Origin: a virus
Reading direction: 5' to 3' (one strand)
IMG/VR virus record: IMGVR_UViG_3300034190_001701
Location: 1 to 32,220 of that record
DNA: 32,220 nucleotides
The translations under genes were made by a program, and so were the position numbers. Positions 1 through 7,813 of the stretch are shown piece by piece. Numbering within the stretch: position 1 is the stretch's first letter; the number at the start of each line of letters is the position of its first letter. The notes beneath the pieces are model-generated. The model saw only the letters and a program-made list of their open reading frames with translations, did not search any database and was not told the origin of the DNA.

Positions 1-511
1 CAGTAGTCTTCTCAATGCTGAAAGCCATCTGATTCAAAGTAACTGAGTCACCAAAATCTTCTGCTGAGCTTGTAGCAACACCAGTACCAGTAGTGTAAGA
101 ACCATCAACAGGGTTAGAACCTGCGTGAGTACCTCCACCTGAAAAATCAGTGTCAGCTTCGTTAAATAATGCTTCAGTGCCAGTTTGACTAGTGTAGTGT
201 GACTTCATAGCGAAGATCAAACCAGTAGGTCCAGTCATAGGCTGTACACCAGCTACGTCATATGCCATCAAGTTTGGAAGAGCTCGTCTTACCAGGCTGA
301 TTAGAATAGGATCATAGTTGTCTACAGAAGCTCCAGTTTGGTTAGCGTGAGGTGCTTCAAAAAGAGCAGACCGCTCTTCACGCAACGCTTTTTCTTGGTT
401 TTCGAGAACTACAGCAGTTACCGCTCTTTTGTACGAATCTTCAATCTTAGGAAGATTATCGTGGTTAAGAACAGGCTCCCACTTTTTCTCAACTTGTTCT
501 GATAAAAACAT
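1..511 (-). CDS. 23: Major capsid protein gp23, N-terminal 170 residues (cut by window edge)
   Basis: This is the precursor of the T4-type major head protein, which forms the hexameric shell around the gp22 scaffold. The minus-strand frame opens at ATG 511, preceded by AAGGAGA, and stays open to base 1, so only the N-terminal third is present. Recognisable T4 gp23 features are ENQEK near residue 37, RRALPNLMAYDVAGVQPM near 75-92 and the PTG motif just after. ALFE/APHAN at residues 49-56 fits the gp21 cleavage rule (L/I-x-E) and lies where T4 gp23 loses its propeptide, so mature capsid protein would start at Ala53. A perfect late-promoter octamer lies 44 bases upstream. Identification is firm; the C-terminus is outside the window. 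Confidence 0.95.
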   Translation of the reverse strand, partial: MFLSEQVEKKWEPVLNHDNLPKIEDSYKRAVTAVVLENQEKALREERSALFEAPHANQTGASVDNYDPILISLVRRALPNLMAYDVAGVQPMTGPTGLIFAMKSHYTSQTGTEALFNEADTDFSGGGTHAGSNPVDGSYTTGTGVATSSAEDFGDSVTLNQMAFSIEKTT

Positions 512-554
512 TTAAATGTCTCCTTGTTTCAGTTATTTTCGTTCTAACTTATTA

Positions 555-562
555 TATTTATA
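555..562 (-). promoter_or_regulatory. T4-type late promoter for gene 23
   Basis: The minus strand reads TATAAATA, the exact T4 late-promoter -10 octamer recognised by the phage sigma factor gp55. It sits 44 bases upstream of the gp23 ATG, in the gap after the gp22 stop. Position and perfect match support it; no transcription start is visible from sequence. Confidence 0.7.
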
Positions 563-581
563 AAAAAAGTGTTTTTGGTAA

Positions 582-1706
582 TTAAAACTTAGTCGATTTA
601 GAAATTGCAGTAGCATACTTAGACATAATTGAATTAGTGTTTTCATCAATTTCGTCTACTGTATCTTCTAGAACACTATCAGCTTCTACTGTATCTTTAG
701 GGAAATAGTTTTCCTTAATGATTTTAAGTTTTGCTTCATATGAATCTGCACTAGTGTAAGCAACATCTTCAACTAGAGTAATAAATCGCTCTGCCTCTGT
801 ATCTGCTAGGTCCTCTGAAACAACACCTATAATGTTTTGCTTCTTGAGTGATACGGATTCGGTAGTCAAATCCATGTTAGTCTGAACCTGCTCATCCAGT
901 TTAGTTTGCAGTTCGTCAATCTTCTTTTGCATCTCACCAAGAACTTCATACTTTTCTTCTGGAACTTCAATATAGTTCTCAGTGAAAACTTGCTGTAGTC
1001 CTTTGATGAAAGACTCAGTAACTTCAGTTCTTAGACCACTTTCAACGGCAAGCTCGTTTTGAGCCATCCACTGTTCAGTTACATAAGAAAGATACTTGTC
1101 GATGTTTTCAACCATTTGCTCAAGCTCTGATTCAAACGCTTCATTTGCTTGCTCAACAAGGTCGTTTTCGATTGCCTCTACTTCGCTCGCTACACGGGAA
1201 GTAACAACAGCCTCAAAAATTTCAGCTGCTTTAGTTTTAAATTCTTCAGTGAGGTTTTCATCACCTTCAAAAAGGGCTCTGAGGTCTTCTTCGTAAATTA
1301 CTTCGTCAACCGCAACTTCCTCTTCTTCAACAATTTCTTCCTCTGACTCTACAACTTCTTCTTCTGCAACAACATCTTCAACATCAGCTTCTGCCTCTTC
1401 ACGTACACCAGCTGAGTTAGCCTGATTTACGACAGATTCAGAGTCTTCTTTGTTTTCCATGTTAGCAACGGCTTCTTTAGCACCGTTACCTGCAGGAAGA
1501 GTAGCGTCTTTCTTGGCTTTAGCCGCCGCTGCTTTGCCGATCTCAGAAGTTAAACCACCTGTAGCGTCAGCACCTGCTAGGTCCTGCGTTTCAGGGTTGG
1601 CATCAGAACTTCCTTGAGCTGGCATAGAAGCGTCACCTTGAGACTTATCAGCAGGACGATTTGCACCGCCCTCCATCAACTCTCTTATTTTTGACTCTAC
1701 ACCCAT
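582..1706 (-). CDS. 22: Prohead scaffold (core) protein gp22
   Basis: This is the main internal scaffold of the prohead, on which gp23 assembles and which gp21 later degrades. The start ATG 1706 has AAGGAGAG upstream. At 374 aa it is longer than T4 gp22 (269 aa). Residues 1-95 are Ala/Gly/Asn-rich, about 96-140 are very acidic (runs of Glu and Val), and about 140-310 are predicted helical with a Lys/Glu/Gln heptad-like stretch at 255-295, as expected of a rod-like scaffold. Several L-x-E or I-x-E sites (ALFE, NLTE, EIFE around residues 145-165) suit cleavage by gp21. Its place between the protease and gp23 matches T4. Sequence conservation is low in this family, so the call leans on order and composition. 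Confidence 0.88.
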   Translation of the reverse strand: MGVESKIRELMEGGANRPADKSQGDASMPAQGSSDANPETQDLAGADATGGLTSEIGKAAAAKAKKDATLPAGNGAKEAVANMENKEDSESVVNQANSAGVREEAEADVEDVVAEEEVVESEEEIVEEEEVAVDEVIYEEDLRALFEGDENLTEEFKTKAAEIFEAVVTSRVASEVEAIENDLVEQANEAFESELEQMVENIDKYLSYVTEQWMAQNELAVESGLRTEVTESFIKGLQQVFTENYIEVPEEKYEVLGEMQKKIDELQTKLDEQVQTNMDLTTESVSLKKQNIIGVVSEDLADTEAERFITLVEDVAYTSADSYEAKLKIIKENYFPKDTVEADSVLEDTVDEIDENTNSIMSKYATAISKSTKF

Positions 1707-1748
1707 TGTTTCTCTCCTTTCGGTTTGATATATTAATAGTGTCTTTTA

Positions 1749-1756
1749 TATTTATA
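1749..1756 (-). promoter_or_regulatory. T4-type late promoter for gene 22
   Basis: A perfect TATAAATA on the minus strand lies 43 bases upstream of the gp22 start, in the gap between the gp21 stop and gp22. This nearly repeats the spacing before gp23. Confidence 0.7.
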
Positions 1757-1762
1757 AAAAAA

Positions 1763-2425
1763 CTATATTTTAGATAGTTTACCTAAAAATGTTTGGAAAG
1801 CCTGCATTTTAGCCTCAGCGAGGTCTTTACTACTTGCTTTCTTAATAAACTGTTGTGTTTCTTCAATTTCTCTTTCTTGCCAAACGCCTTTGACATATAC
1901 CCAATCTCTGCCTTCCATGATACCTGCAACATAAGCATCAGGTGCTGATGGGTCAGCAACAATATCTGCTGCTGTAGCAAGCATGAAGTCATCTTGTACT
2001 TCGTTAATGCCTTCGCTATTTTCTTTAAGTGAGCCAAGACCACGTGATGACACGCCTAGTCCTGCTCCTTCTTTGATAAGGCTTTGAGCAATATTACCCA
2101 TAGGAGTGTCAAGGATTTTTGCTTTACCTATCCAATTATTACCATCCTCTTTAAGAGAGGTAATCATATGTGAAACACGGTCCAAGTTAATACTAGGACC
2201 TTCGGGATGACCGAGTTCACCATACGCTCTTTTGGTTGCAACTTGTTCTTTCATATAACGATCAACTTCCCTTTGCATAATTTCTCTGGGATATACTCGA
2301 CCGTTTCTGTTCTGCAAGTTAGACTGAAGGAAAACGCCTTCAATATACAGGTTCTTTTTACCTGTTTCCTCGTTTACTTCTACAATATATTGCAGATCTT
2401 CGTTAAGTTCTTTTATTAGTTTCAT
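1763..2425 (-). CDS. 21: Prohead core protease gp21
   Basis: Serine protease of the T4 prohead (peptidase family S77, herpesvirus-assemblin-like fold). It cleaves gp23, gp22 and core proteins after L/I-x-E during head maturation. Visible landmarks are LYIEGVF (residues 26-32), NRNGRVYP (39-46), the catalytic His in GELGHP (His73), and the catalytic Ser in GVSSRGLGSL (Ser126/127), all matching T4 gp21, plus DPSAPDAYV near 158-166. Length 220 aa is close to T4 (212 aa). Start ATG 2425 overlaps the preceding gene's stop (TAATG), with GGAGA upstream, implying coupled translation. High confidence. Confidence 0.95.
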   Translation of the reverse strand: MKLIKELNEDLQYIVEVNEETGKKNLYIEGVFLQSNLQNRNGRVYPREIMQREVDRYMKEQVATKRAYGELGHPEGPSINLDRVSHMITSLKEDGNNWIGKAKILDTPMGNIAQSLIKEGAGLGVSSRGLGSLKENSEGINEVQDDFMLATAADIVADPSAPDAYVAGIMEGRDWVYVKGVWQEREIEETQQFIKKASSKDLAEAKMQAFQTFLGKLSKI

Positions 2426-2814
2426 TAGCCTAAGTCTCCGTCAGCGCCCTGATGCTGTTGTGAACCGTAACCAGACACTTTAGCACATTCTACAATAACT
2501 GTGCCGCCATTACCGCCTGAAATAACCACTTCGATATCTTGGTCATTCTCATCTGTGTCTGTCCAACCGTAAAAGTCTATGCTTCCTGAATCAACACACT
2601 CGTAAAGAATTTTAGAGTTGCGTTGAACATAAGCACGTGCTGAAGTAGACAATGCCCACTGTAACCCTTTAATATTAGCTAGAGGACTAGACTGTGTTTC
2701 TGTCCCTTTTTTTAATGTTGTTGCTAAAGCGATAGTGCCGGTGGCTGCTGTGCCTCTGACGGCCACAACACCATGGACCTGTGTCAACTTTAGTACGTCT
2801 ACCGTGACCGCCAT
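2425..2814 (-). CDS. Unrecognised 129-aa protein between core genes and protease
   Basis: I do not recognise this protein. It is 129 aa, begins MAVTVDVLKLTQ, has a preceding GGGGA ribosome site, and its stop overlaps the gp21 start by one base. The sequence alternates short hydrophobic strands (VHGVVAVRG, TGTIALATT, DIEVVISGG, GTVIVECAK) with polar turns, suggesting an all-beta fold, and ends in a Gly/Gln-rich tail. There is no signal peptide or membrane segment. Canonical T4 has no gene here, since 68 is followed by 21. Its place in the head cluster suggests a minor capsid, decoration or core protein, but that is inference from location only. Confidence 0.75.
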   Translation of the reverse strand: MAVTVDVLKLTQVHGVVAVRGTAATGTIALATTLKKGTETQSSPLANIKGLQWALSTSARAYVQRNSKILYECVDSGSIDFYGWTDTDENDQDIEVVISGGNGGTVIVECAKVSGYGSQQHQGADGDLG

Positions 2815-2831
2815 TTAGATTCCCCTTACTT

Positions 2832-3134
2832 TTAATACTTTTTCTTTTTATGATTGGTGTGAGAGCCTTCCTCTAATACTTCAACTCCCTCTTCAGCAAC
2901 TTCTATTGTTTCAATGCCATGCTCAAACATAACTTTATACCATGAAACATTACCGTCTGCATCAGGCACAGAGTGTTCGCCAAAAATAGGAGTGCCTTCA
3001 CCGAAACCTTCTTTAAAGATTTTAGTTGCACACATATGTTGGTCATCGGGTAGTGATCCTTTAGCTACACCATCAACAGGTGCTTCCTGAATATCTACCT
3101 CTACTCCTTCTCTAAACTGCTTAAACGTCTTCAT
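2832..3134 (-). CDS. Probable prohead core / internal head protein (gp68 position)
   Basis: Small 100-aa protein in the place of T4 gene 68. It starts at ATG 3134 behind GGGAGAAG, overlapping the previous gene by 14 bases. The N-terminus MKTFKQFREG resembles the capsid-targeting sequence of T4 internal proteins (IPI-IPIII begin MKTYQEF). It is followed by DIQE/APVDG, a good gp21 cleavage site after Glu17. That suggests a protein packed with the core and trimmed on maturation. The middle has a CATKIF...HGIETIEV stretch, and the C-terminus is basic (KKKK), compatible with DNA contact inside the head. Identity with gp68 is positional; an internal head protein is the alternative. Confidence 0.78.
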   Translation of the reverse strand: MKTFKQFREGVEVDIQEAPVDGVAKGSLPDDQHMCATKIFKEGFGEGTPIFGEHSVPDADGNVSWYKVMFEHGIETIEVAEEGVEVLEEGSHTNHKKKKY

Positions 3135-3390
3135 TTTCTTCTCCCGTTTCGATAGTTTCGGGCTCTGTGGCAGGGTCTACTTCTAGTATATGATCTTCGC
3201 CGTCTGCCAAACCCATTGCTTCTAAATCTGGATTTTTAAAAACTGATTTTGATAATTCTACTTTGTAATCGTTTACTGCATCATTAGCTCTTTGTTGCAT
3301 GAGATTGTCAAAAGTATCCTGAACCTCACTGGCTTTACCTTGTGCCATACTACTCATCATATCTCTGATAGCTGCTTGTTGATCCATCAT
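3121..3390 (-). CDS. 67: Small acidic prohead core protein (gp67-like)
   Basis: An 89-aa protein immediately after the portal gene, the slot held by core protein gp67 in T4. Its ATG overlaps the gp20 stop (ATGATG), with AGGAGAA upstream inside gp20, so translation is likely coupled. Residues 1-45 look helical (MMSSMAQGKASEVQDTFDNL and the following Gln/Asn-rich part), and residues 60-89 are strongly acidic, like the C-terminus of T4 gp67 (80 aa). Assignment rests on order, size and acidity because similarity is too weak to read by eye. Confidence 0.72.
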   Translation of the reverse strand: MMDQQAAIRDMMSSMAQGKASEVQDTFDNLMQQRANDAVNDYKVELSKSVFKNPDLEAMGLADGEDHILEVDPATEPETIETGEENEDV

Positions 3391-4886
3391 TGTTCTCCTG
3401 TTTCTTCACTTTGGTCTAAAGGTTGTTCCATTTTTAGTTCCATATCTATTTGTTCTACTTCTTCGTCAGTGAGCATTAACACTTGTTTTTGTATATAAGA
3501 CTTACTAAATAAAGTTCCCATGTACGCTGACATACCGTTCAATACTTCTACTCGACTTCTAAGTATTTCTTGATTCTTAGATTCTGCATAGTAAGCATCT
3601 TGTGCAAACTCATAGTACAAATCATCCTTAATACTTTTCCAATCTTCTTCAGTTATAATATTTTTAAGAACTAATTGCGTTCTAAGTAAATCATCAAACA
3701 TTGTTCCAAACTTTCTTCTTAGTTTGGCAATGAATTTTGTAAACTTTAATTCATCTCTATTTATTTCAGCCGATCTACCAAAGTTTAGTCCGGCTTGTTG
3801 TTCTAATCTACTTACAGGTACATTTAAAGACTGGTATAATTTCTTCTGAAAATACTCTACGTCTTCAATCTGCCCTAAGTTCTGTCCTCCTGGCAGCGTA
3901 TCAATTGCAGTACCCTGACTGCCTTCTCTACGTGGAAGCCAAAAGTCCTCCAACATAGACATAAACTTTTTATCATCACGCACCTCACCTGTACTAGCAT
4001 CATATACTAGTTTATTGCGATAACGGTCCATGATGTCTTTTAGATATTGTTCAGCACGTCCACTTGGCAAGTTACCAACGTCAACGTAAAAAATTCTGCG
4101 TTCAGGAGCTCTCGTAATCCTATAAATGACTACGGCATTCTCCATCATTCTTAACTGATTGGCGGGTCTAATAGCCTTATGTAAGTATGACAAAGGAACA
4201 TTTTTATCTTGATCTACTACACCTGATGGACAGAATGTAATAGCATCTTTTGTAATTTTCAAAGCATTGTCATTAGTTGGAGCTTGATACTGACCCGCTT
4301 TTCTGGTTAATCCTTTCTCATTAAAAATAAAGAATTCGTCTACTGATTTAATAAACTGAATACCTTGTTGATTCTTTTCTTTCTTTACTTCTTTGACCTT
4401 TGTAATTTTACGTGGGTCAATATATCTAATATCTTTTATACCGTCTTGAGGTTTGTCAGTGTCAATGACTTTGTGAAAATACATTCTGCCGTCAACATAC
4501 CAACGCCTAAAGTAATCCTGTGCCCTATTTTTGAAATCCAATATTTCAATTATATTTTCAAACTCATCCCGTATCTTATTTTTAATACTTGCAGATACTT
4601 TTAGTTTGTCCATATTCAATTTAACTGGATCTTCATTATCTAAATAAGCAATTGCATCATCAACAATATCTTGTATTGCTGTGTCTACATCTGCCATCAA
4701 AGATATATCTCTATATCTTTTAATTAACTCGGCTTCATTGTTGGCAACACCTTCTAAGTCTAAATACGTGCCATAGTAACCTCCAGCACGTATTGACTCA
4801 ATACCGCCCTCATCAGAAGGAGCCACGAAAGACTTTTCAGTCTTAGGTGGCTTTCCTCGAGTTATTTCAAACCCAAAAATATTCAT
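3387..4886 (-). CDS. 20: Portal vertex protein gp20
   Basis: Portal protein: the dodecameric ring at the special head vertex through which gp17 pumps DNA and to which the neck attaches. At 499 aa it is near T4 gp20 (524 aa). Typical family stretches are the N-terminal MADVDTAIQDIVDDAI near residue 63, RYIDPRKITKVKEV near 155-168, RIFYVDVGNLPSGRAEQYL near 260-280, and the block FWLPRREGSQGTAIDTLPGG near 315-335, followed by VEYFQKKLYQSLNVP. Start ATG 4886 has TAGGA upstream. The gene ends in TGA overlapping the next start. High confidence. Confidence 0.95.
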   Translation of the reverse strand: MNIFGFEITRGKPPKTEKSFVAPSDEGGIESIRAGGYYGTYLDLEGVANNEAELIKRYRDISLMADVDTAIQDIVDDAIAYLDNEDPVKLNMDKLKVSASIKNKIRDEFENIIEILDFKNRAQDYFRRWYVDGRMYFHKVIDTDKPQDGIKDIRYIDPRKITKVKEVKKEKNQQGIQFIKSVDEFFIFNEKGLTRKAGQYQAPTNDNALKITKDAITFCPSGVVDQDKNVPLSYLHKAIRPANQLRMMENAVVIYRITRAPERRIFYVDVGNLPSGRAEQYLKDIMDRYRNKLVYDASTGEVRDDKKFMSMLEDFWLPRREGSQGTAIDTLPGGQNLGQIEDVEYFQKKLYQSLNVPVSRLEQQAGLNFGRSAEINRDELKFTKFIAKLRRKFGTMFDDLLRTQLVLKNIITEEDWKSIKDDLYYEFAQDAYYAESKNQEILRSRVEVLNGMSAYMGTLFSKSYIQKQVLMLTDEEVEQIDMELKMEQPLDQSEETGEQ

Positions 4887-4907
4887 ATTATATTATCCTA
4901 ATTACGA

Positions 4908-5423
4908 TTATACGTTATCGTAATGTTGATATTGGAATGTTACAGTAAATTCTTCCAATATATCATTTTGTGCATACTGTAATGCAATCTCACTCATTTG
5001 TATTGGGTAAGCATTTCTTAATGTGTATGTACCGCCAGGCAGTACATCATCATTTCTGTCCAAATGTTGAATAACAACGTCTGCTTGATAATCTGCTGGA
5101 ACCAAAGCGCCGGTATTTTCAGATTTGCTGTTCATACCTTCCATCCACGCTTCAAAAGCTCTACGTAGTTGTTGTTCTGTGTCATTTACAATAGTAACTG
5201 TCCACGGATCAAAAATACGCTCGCCTGCTAGTTTAACTTCACGACCTCTGTACTGAATAATCGCTGGGTTAACTGTTGATGCTGGAATTGCAGCTCCTGA
5301 TACCAATATACTGTACGATGTATCTACATTAGGAACATAACTAGGAAACCCAAGTAGAACCCTAAACTGATTAGGACGGGCTCCACCTGCACCTAAACGA
5401 GCTTTAAACTCTGTAATATTCAT
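4908..5423 (-). CDS. 19: Tail tube protein gp19
   Basis: Inner tail tube subunit; stacked hexamers form the channel inside the sheath. Its 171 aa are close to T4 gp19 (163 aa). The N-terminus NITEFKARLGAGGARPNQF and the middle PAIIQYRGREVKLAGERIF...PWTVTIVND are typical of T4-like tube proteins, and the C-terminal FTVTFQYQHY matches the last beta strand of the fold. Start ATG 5423 has AGGAGAG upstream and a perfect late promoter 21 bases before it. It lies between sheath and portal as in T4. Confidence 0.94.
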   Translation of the reverse strand: MNITEFKARLGAGGARPNQFRVLLGFPSYVPNVDTSYSILVSGAAIPASTVNPAIIQYRGREVKLAGERIFDPWTVTIVNDTEQQLRRAFEAWMEGMNSKSENTGALVPADYQADVVIQHLDRNDDVLPGGTYTLRNAYPIQMSEIALQYAQNDILEEFTVTFQYQHYDNV

Positions 5424-5443
5424 TTATCTCTCCTGTTTACTTT

Positions 5444-5451
5444 TATTTATA
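5444..5451 (-). promoter_or_regulatory. T4-type late promoter for gene 19
   Basis: Perfect minus-strand TATAAATA in the 31-base gap between gp18 and gp19. It would give a very short leader that still holds the AGGAGAG ribosome site. Confidence 0.65.
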
Positions 5452-5454
5452 CAG

Positions 5455-7143
5455 TTAACCTATAAGCTCTTCAAACGAGATACCTGTTCTAGTAGCGATA
5501 AAGTTCAGTTGGATAAAGTTAATTGACTTAGCGGGCTTGATGAAAATATCTGCAACAAAACCATTTGTATCAATAACTTGATCTGTGTTATTTGTTTCAT
5601 CACAAATAACTCTGAAATCGTAAATACCCCTACGACCTTGAACATCTCTCAGGAAAGGTTCTACTAAGTTTTTAAACTGTGATCTTGTGAAAACATCGTT
5701 AAATTCAAACAACTGAAATTTAGCTGCCGTTGCAATTGCCTTTTCAAGTACAATGAAAAGTCTACGTACATTGATTCTATCAAATGCACTAGGCTTGTCC
5801 AACATTGTTCTATCACCAAACAATGTAATACCCGAACCTTGACCTGCAACAATTGGATTCACACCCTTAGTGTACAATGTGTCTCTATCTGCTTTATCAG
5901 GAGAGTATGCCAATCTAATAGCATTTTTGATTTTACCTCTGTTGAAACCTGCAGGGGAGAACCAAGGATCTGCTACAAAGTCTGTGTTTGCACAAAGACC
6001 TGCTGTGTCTCCGTTACAAGGAACATACACGTAACGATCATAGTAACGGTCGTACATATACTTCCATCCTGAATCGTATACCATGTAAGAACTTCTAGTG
6101 AAAGTATTTGCGTCAGTTACAACGGATGTTGCCTCTGAGCCAACATTGTTAAGAACTGCTGTTGAAGGCGGTGATACAAAACCGATACAATCTTTTCTTG
6201 TATCACAAGTTGTTTGTACCTTAGTTCTTGCTGCACCAGTATTGTTTCCGTTAAAAATTAAATTAACGTCATGTAGTTCATCGTTATCCAACAAGTCAAG
6301 AGCAGTTACAATATCCGCTACAGCTGTAGTGCCATTAGCACCGCCGGCTAGTGAAACAACTGCTTCTGCTTGAGTATGACCCGCTGCAAAAGTAGTTCCG
6401 CCTAGTGTATTACTACCCCAGGTTGATGCTGATGATGGATGATCCAACCACCAAATATACTGTGAGCGATTGTTGATAACTGTTTTATAATAATTAGATC
6501 TGCCTAGTGAGTCCTTTGCATTTGATGCCTTAGAAACGCCTGCGAATCTTTCTAGTACAGTACCAGCAGTTCCTGAAAAATAACCATCTTCGTCAATTAC
6601 AATGATGTGAAATTCATCTTGAGATGCCCCATCAGCAGCAGCGTATGCTGATGTGCCGGGTGTAAAATCAAATTGACTAACATATGCCCAATTGTCATAA
6701 GTAACAGTACCGTCACCTGTACTGTCGGCAAATGAAACCTTTAGGTTTCCGCCAGTTGTGCCAGGCCACTTAGCTGCCCACATACCCTTTGAATTTGAAC
6801 CAGCCTCATGGTTGTTTTCGTAATCATCTTCGTTAGTGATTAGAATACCTGTTCCATCAGAAGTTGCATTTAATGCAGCACTTGTATCAATAGCTCTGAT
6901 AACTTTACAGTTATCTGTATAAGCTAAAAAAGAGGCTACTGAGAACCAACCCTCAAAACCAGTTGCAGGTGGCTTGCCAAATGTTGTTACTAAATTATTT
7001 TCTGACGTAATAGTCCTTACTTCATTACAAGGACCCCAGGCAAAATCACCTGCATATCCACCTATAGATGTTCCTACTGCAGGAACTACTGAGGTAAGAT
7101 CTTTTTCTGTTACCTGTACTCCAGGTGATAGCTGAAAAGCCAT
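5455..7143 (-). CDS. 18: Contractile tail sheath protein gp18
   Basis: Tail sheath subunit that contracts to drive the tube through the host envelope. It is 562 aa against 659 in T4. The N-terminus MAFQLSPGVQVTEKDLT is the classic sheath opening. The C-terminal domain carries GVNPIVAGQGSGITLFGDRT (about 427-446), then NVRRLFIVLEKAI, the F-x-F-N-D-x-FTR motif and VEPFLRDVQGRRG. These correspond to the conserved sheath core that binds the tube and neighbouring arms. The central portion (about 100-350) is variable and surface-facing in this family. GAGGAGA precedes ATG 7143, and a late promoter lies 57 bases upstream. Confidence 0.95.
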   Translation of the reverse strand: MAFQLSPGVQVTEKDLTSVVPAVGTSIGGYAGDFAWGPCNEVRTITSENNLVTTFGKPPATGFEGWFSVASFLAYTDNCKVIRAIDTSAALNATSDGTGILITNEDDYENNHEAGSNSKGMWAAKWPGTTGGNLKVSFADSTGDGTVTYDNWAYVSQFDFTPGTSAYAAADGASQDEFHIIVIDEDGYFSGTAGTVLERFAGVSKASNAKDSLGRSNYYKTVINNRSQYIWWLDHPSSASTWGSNTLGGTTFAAGHTQAEAVVSLAGGANGTTAVADIVTALDLLDNDELHDVNLIFNGNNTGAARTKVQTTCDTRKDCIGFVSPPSTAVLNNVGSEATSVVTDANTFTRSSYMVYDSGWKYMYDRYYDRYVYVPCNGDTAGLCANTDFVADPWFSPAGFNRGKIKNAIRLAYSPDKADRDTLYTKGVNPIVAGQGSGITLFGDRTMLDKPSAFDRINVRRLFIVLEKAIATAAKFQLFEFNDVFTRSQFKNLVEPFLRDVQGRRGIYDFRVICDETNNTDQVIDTNGFVADIFIKPAKSINFIQLNFIATRTGISFEELIG

Positions 7144-7199
7144 ATCTTTTCTCCTCGTTTGTAAAATAATTTTACATTGTTTTCATTAATTACTCAGAT

Positions 7200-7207
7200 T
7201 ATTTATA
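7200..7207 (-). promoter_or_regulatory. T4-type late promoter for gene 18
   Basis: Perfect minus-strand TATAAATA 57 bases upstream of the gp18 ATG, in the 76-base gap after the oxygenase gene. It would let sheath be expressed independently of gp17 and the oxygenase. A plus-strand TATAAATA overlaps it (7204-7211), but nothing reads rightward from there. Confidence 0.65.
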
Positions 7208-7219
7208 AATATTGAAAAT

Positions 7220-7813
7220 TCAACGTAAACATAAAACCAAATGTATCCTATCCTCCCAGCTACCATTAAAAACAAAATGATTTCTGGTAGTATCTACTTT
7301 ATATACTGAACCGTCAGCCGGAATATTATAACATTTCGCACAAATCTCATCACCCGTATACTCTCCAAAAAGAACTGTTGGTTGAGTTTTTATAGCTATG
7401 TGATACCTTTGTTCTAAATCGTAGTGTATACTAAGTCCTCTTTTTGCAGGCATGAGCATATATCTAGCCCGACCTATTTTTACATTTTCTTCTTTTTCTA
7501 TAGACTCTATAACACTCTTAGTGTACTCACCAATACCATCTACATAATTAACAAAGTCTTTTTCTTCTGCTTCAAACTGTTTTGTTTCTTGATTGTACAA
7601 ACTACCTATACCATCTAAATACTGATTCTCAACATTGCTCCTACACTTTAAGCTGAGTTGATTATATGCTCGCCATTCTCCTAAAACAAATTCTTCCATA
7701 GAACTTATGAAATCATAATACTCAGACACAATCTGATCTAAATCAACATTTAATTTTGTATTTTGTATGAATTTAGAATTTAAAGTCTTTGATTCTTTTA
7801 GAATATTCTTCAT
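7220..7813 (-). CDS. Aspartyl/asparaginyl beta-hydroxylase-like 2OG-Fe(II) oxygenase
   Basis: A 197-aa protein inserted between terminase gp17 and sheath gp18. I place the start at ATG 7813 (MKNILKES), overlapping the gp17 end by 41 bases; an upstream alternative start at 7861 would add 16 residues. The C-terminal half fits the Asp/Asn beta-hydroxylase cupin fold: IHYDLEQRYHIAI (His130, Asp132, Arg136, His138), then about 40 residues later TRNHFVFN (His179) and EDRIHLVLC (Arg189). In this family the two separated histidines bind iron and the late Arg holds 2-oxoglutarate. The N-terminal 110 residues are helical and unassigned. The substrate is unknown; a structural protein, a host protein or a small molecule are all possible. 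No own late promoter is visible. Confidence 0.8.
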   Translation of the reverse strand: MKNILKESKTLNSKFIQNTKLNVDLDQIVSEYYDFISSMEEFVLGEWRAYNQLSLKCRSNVENQYLDGIGSLYNQETKQFEAEEKDFVNYVDGIGEYTKSVIESIEKEENVKIGRARYMLMPAKRGLSIHYDLEQRYHIAIKTQPTVLFGEYTGDEICAKCYNIPADGSVYKVDTTRNHFVFNGSWEDRIHLVLCLR

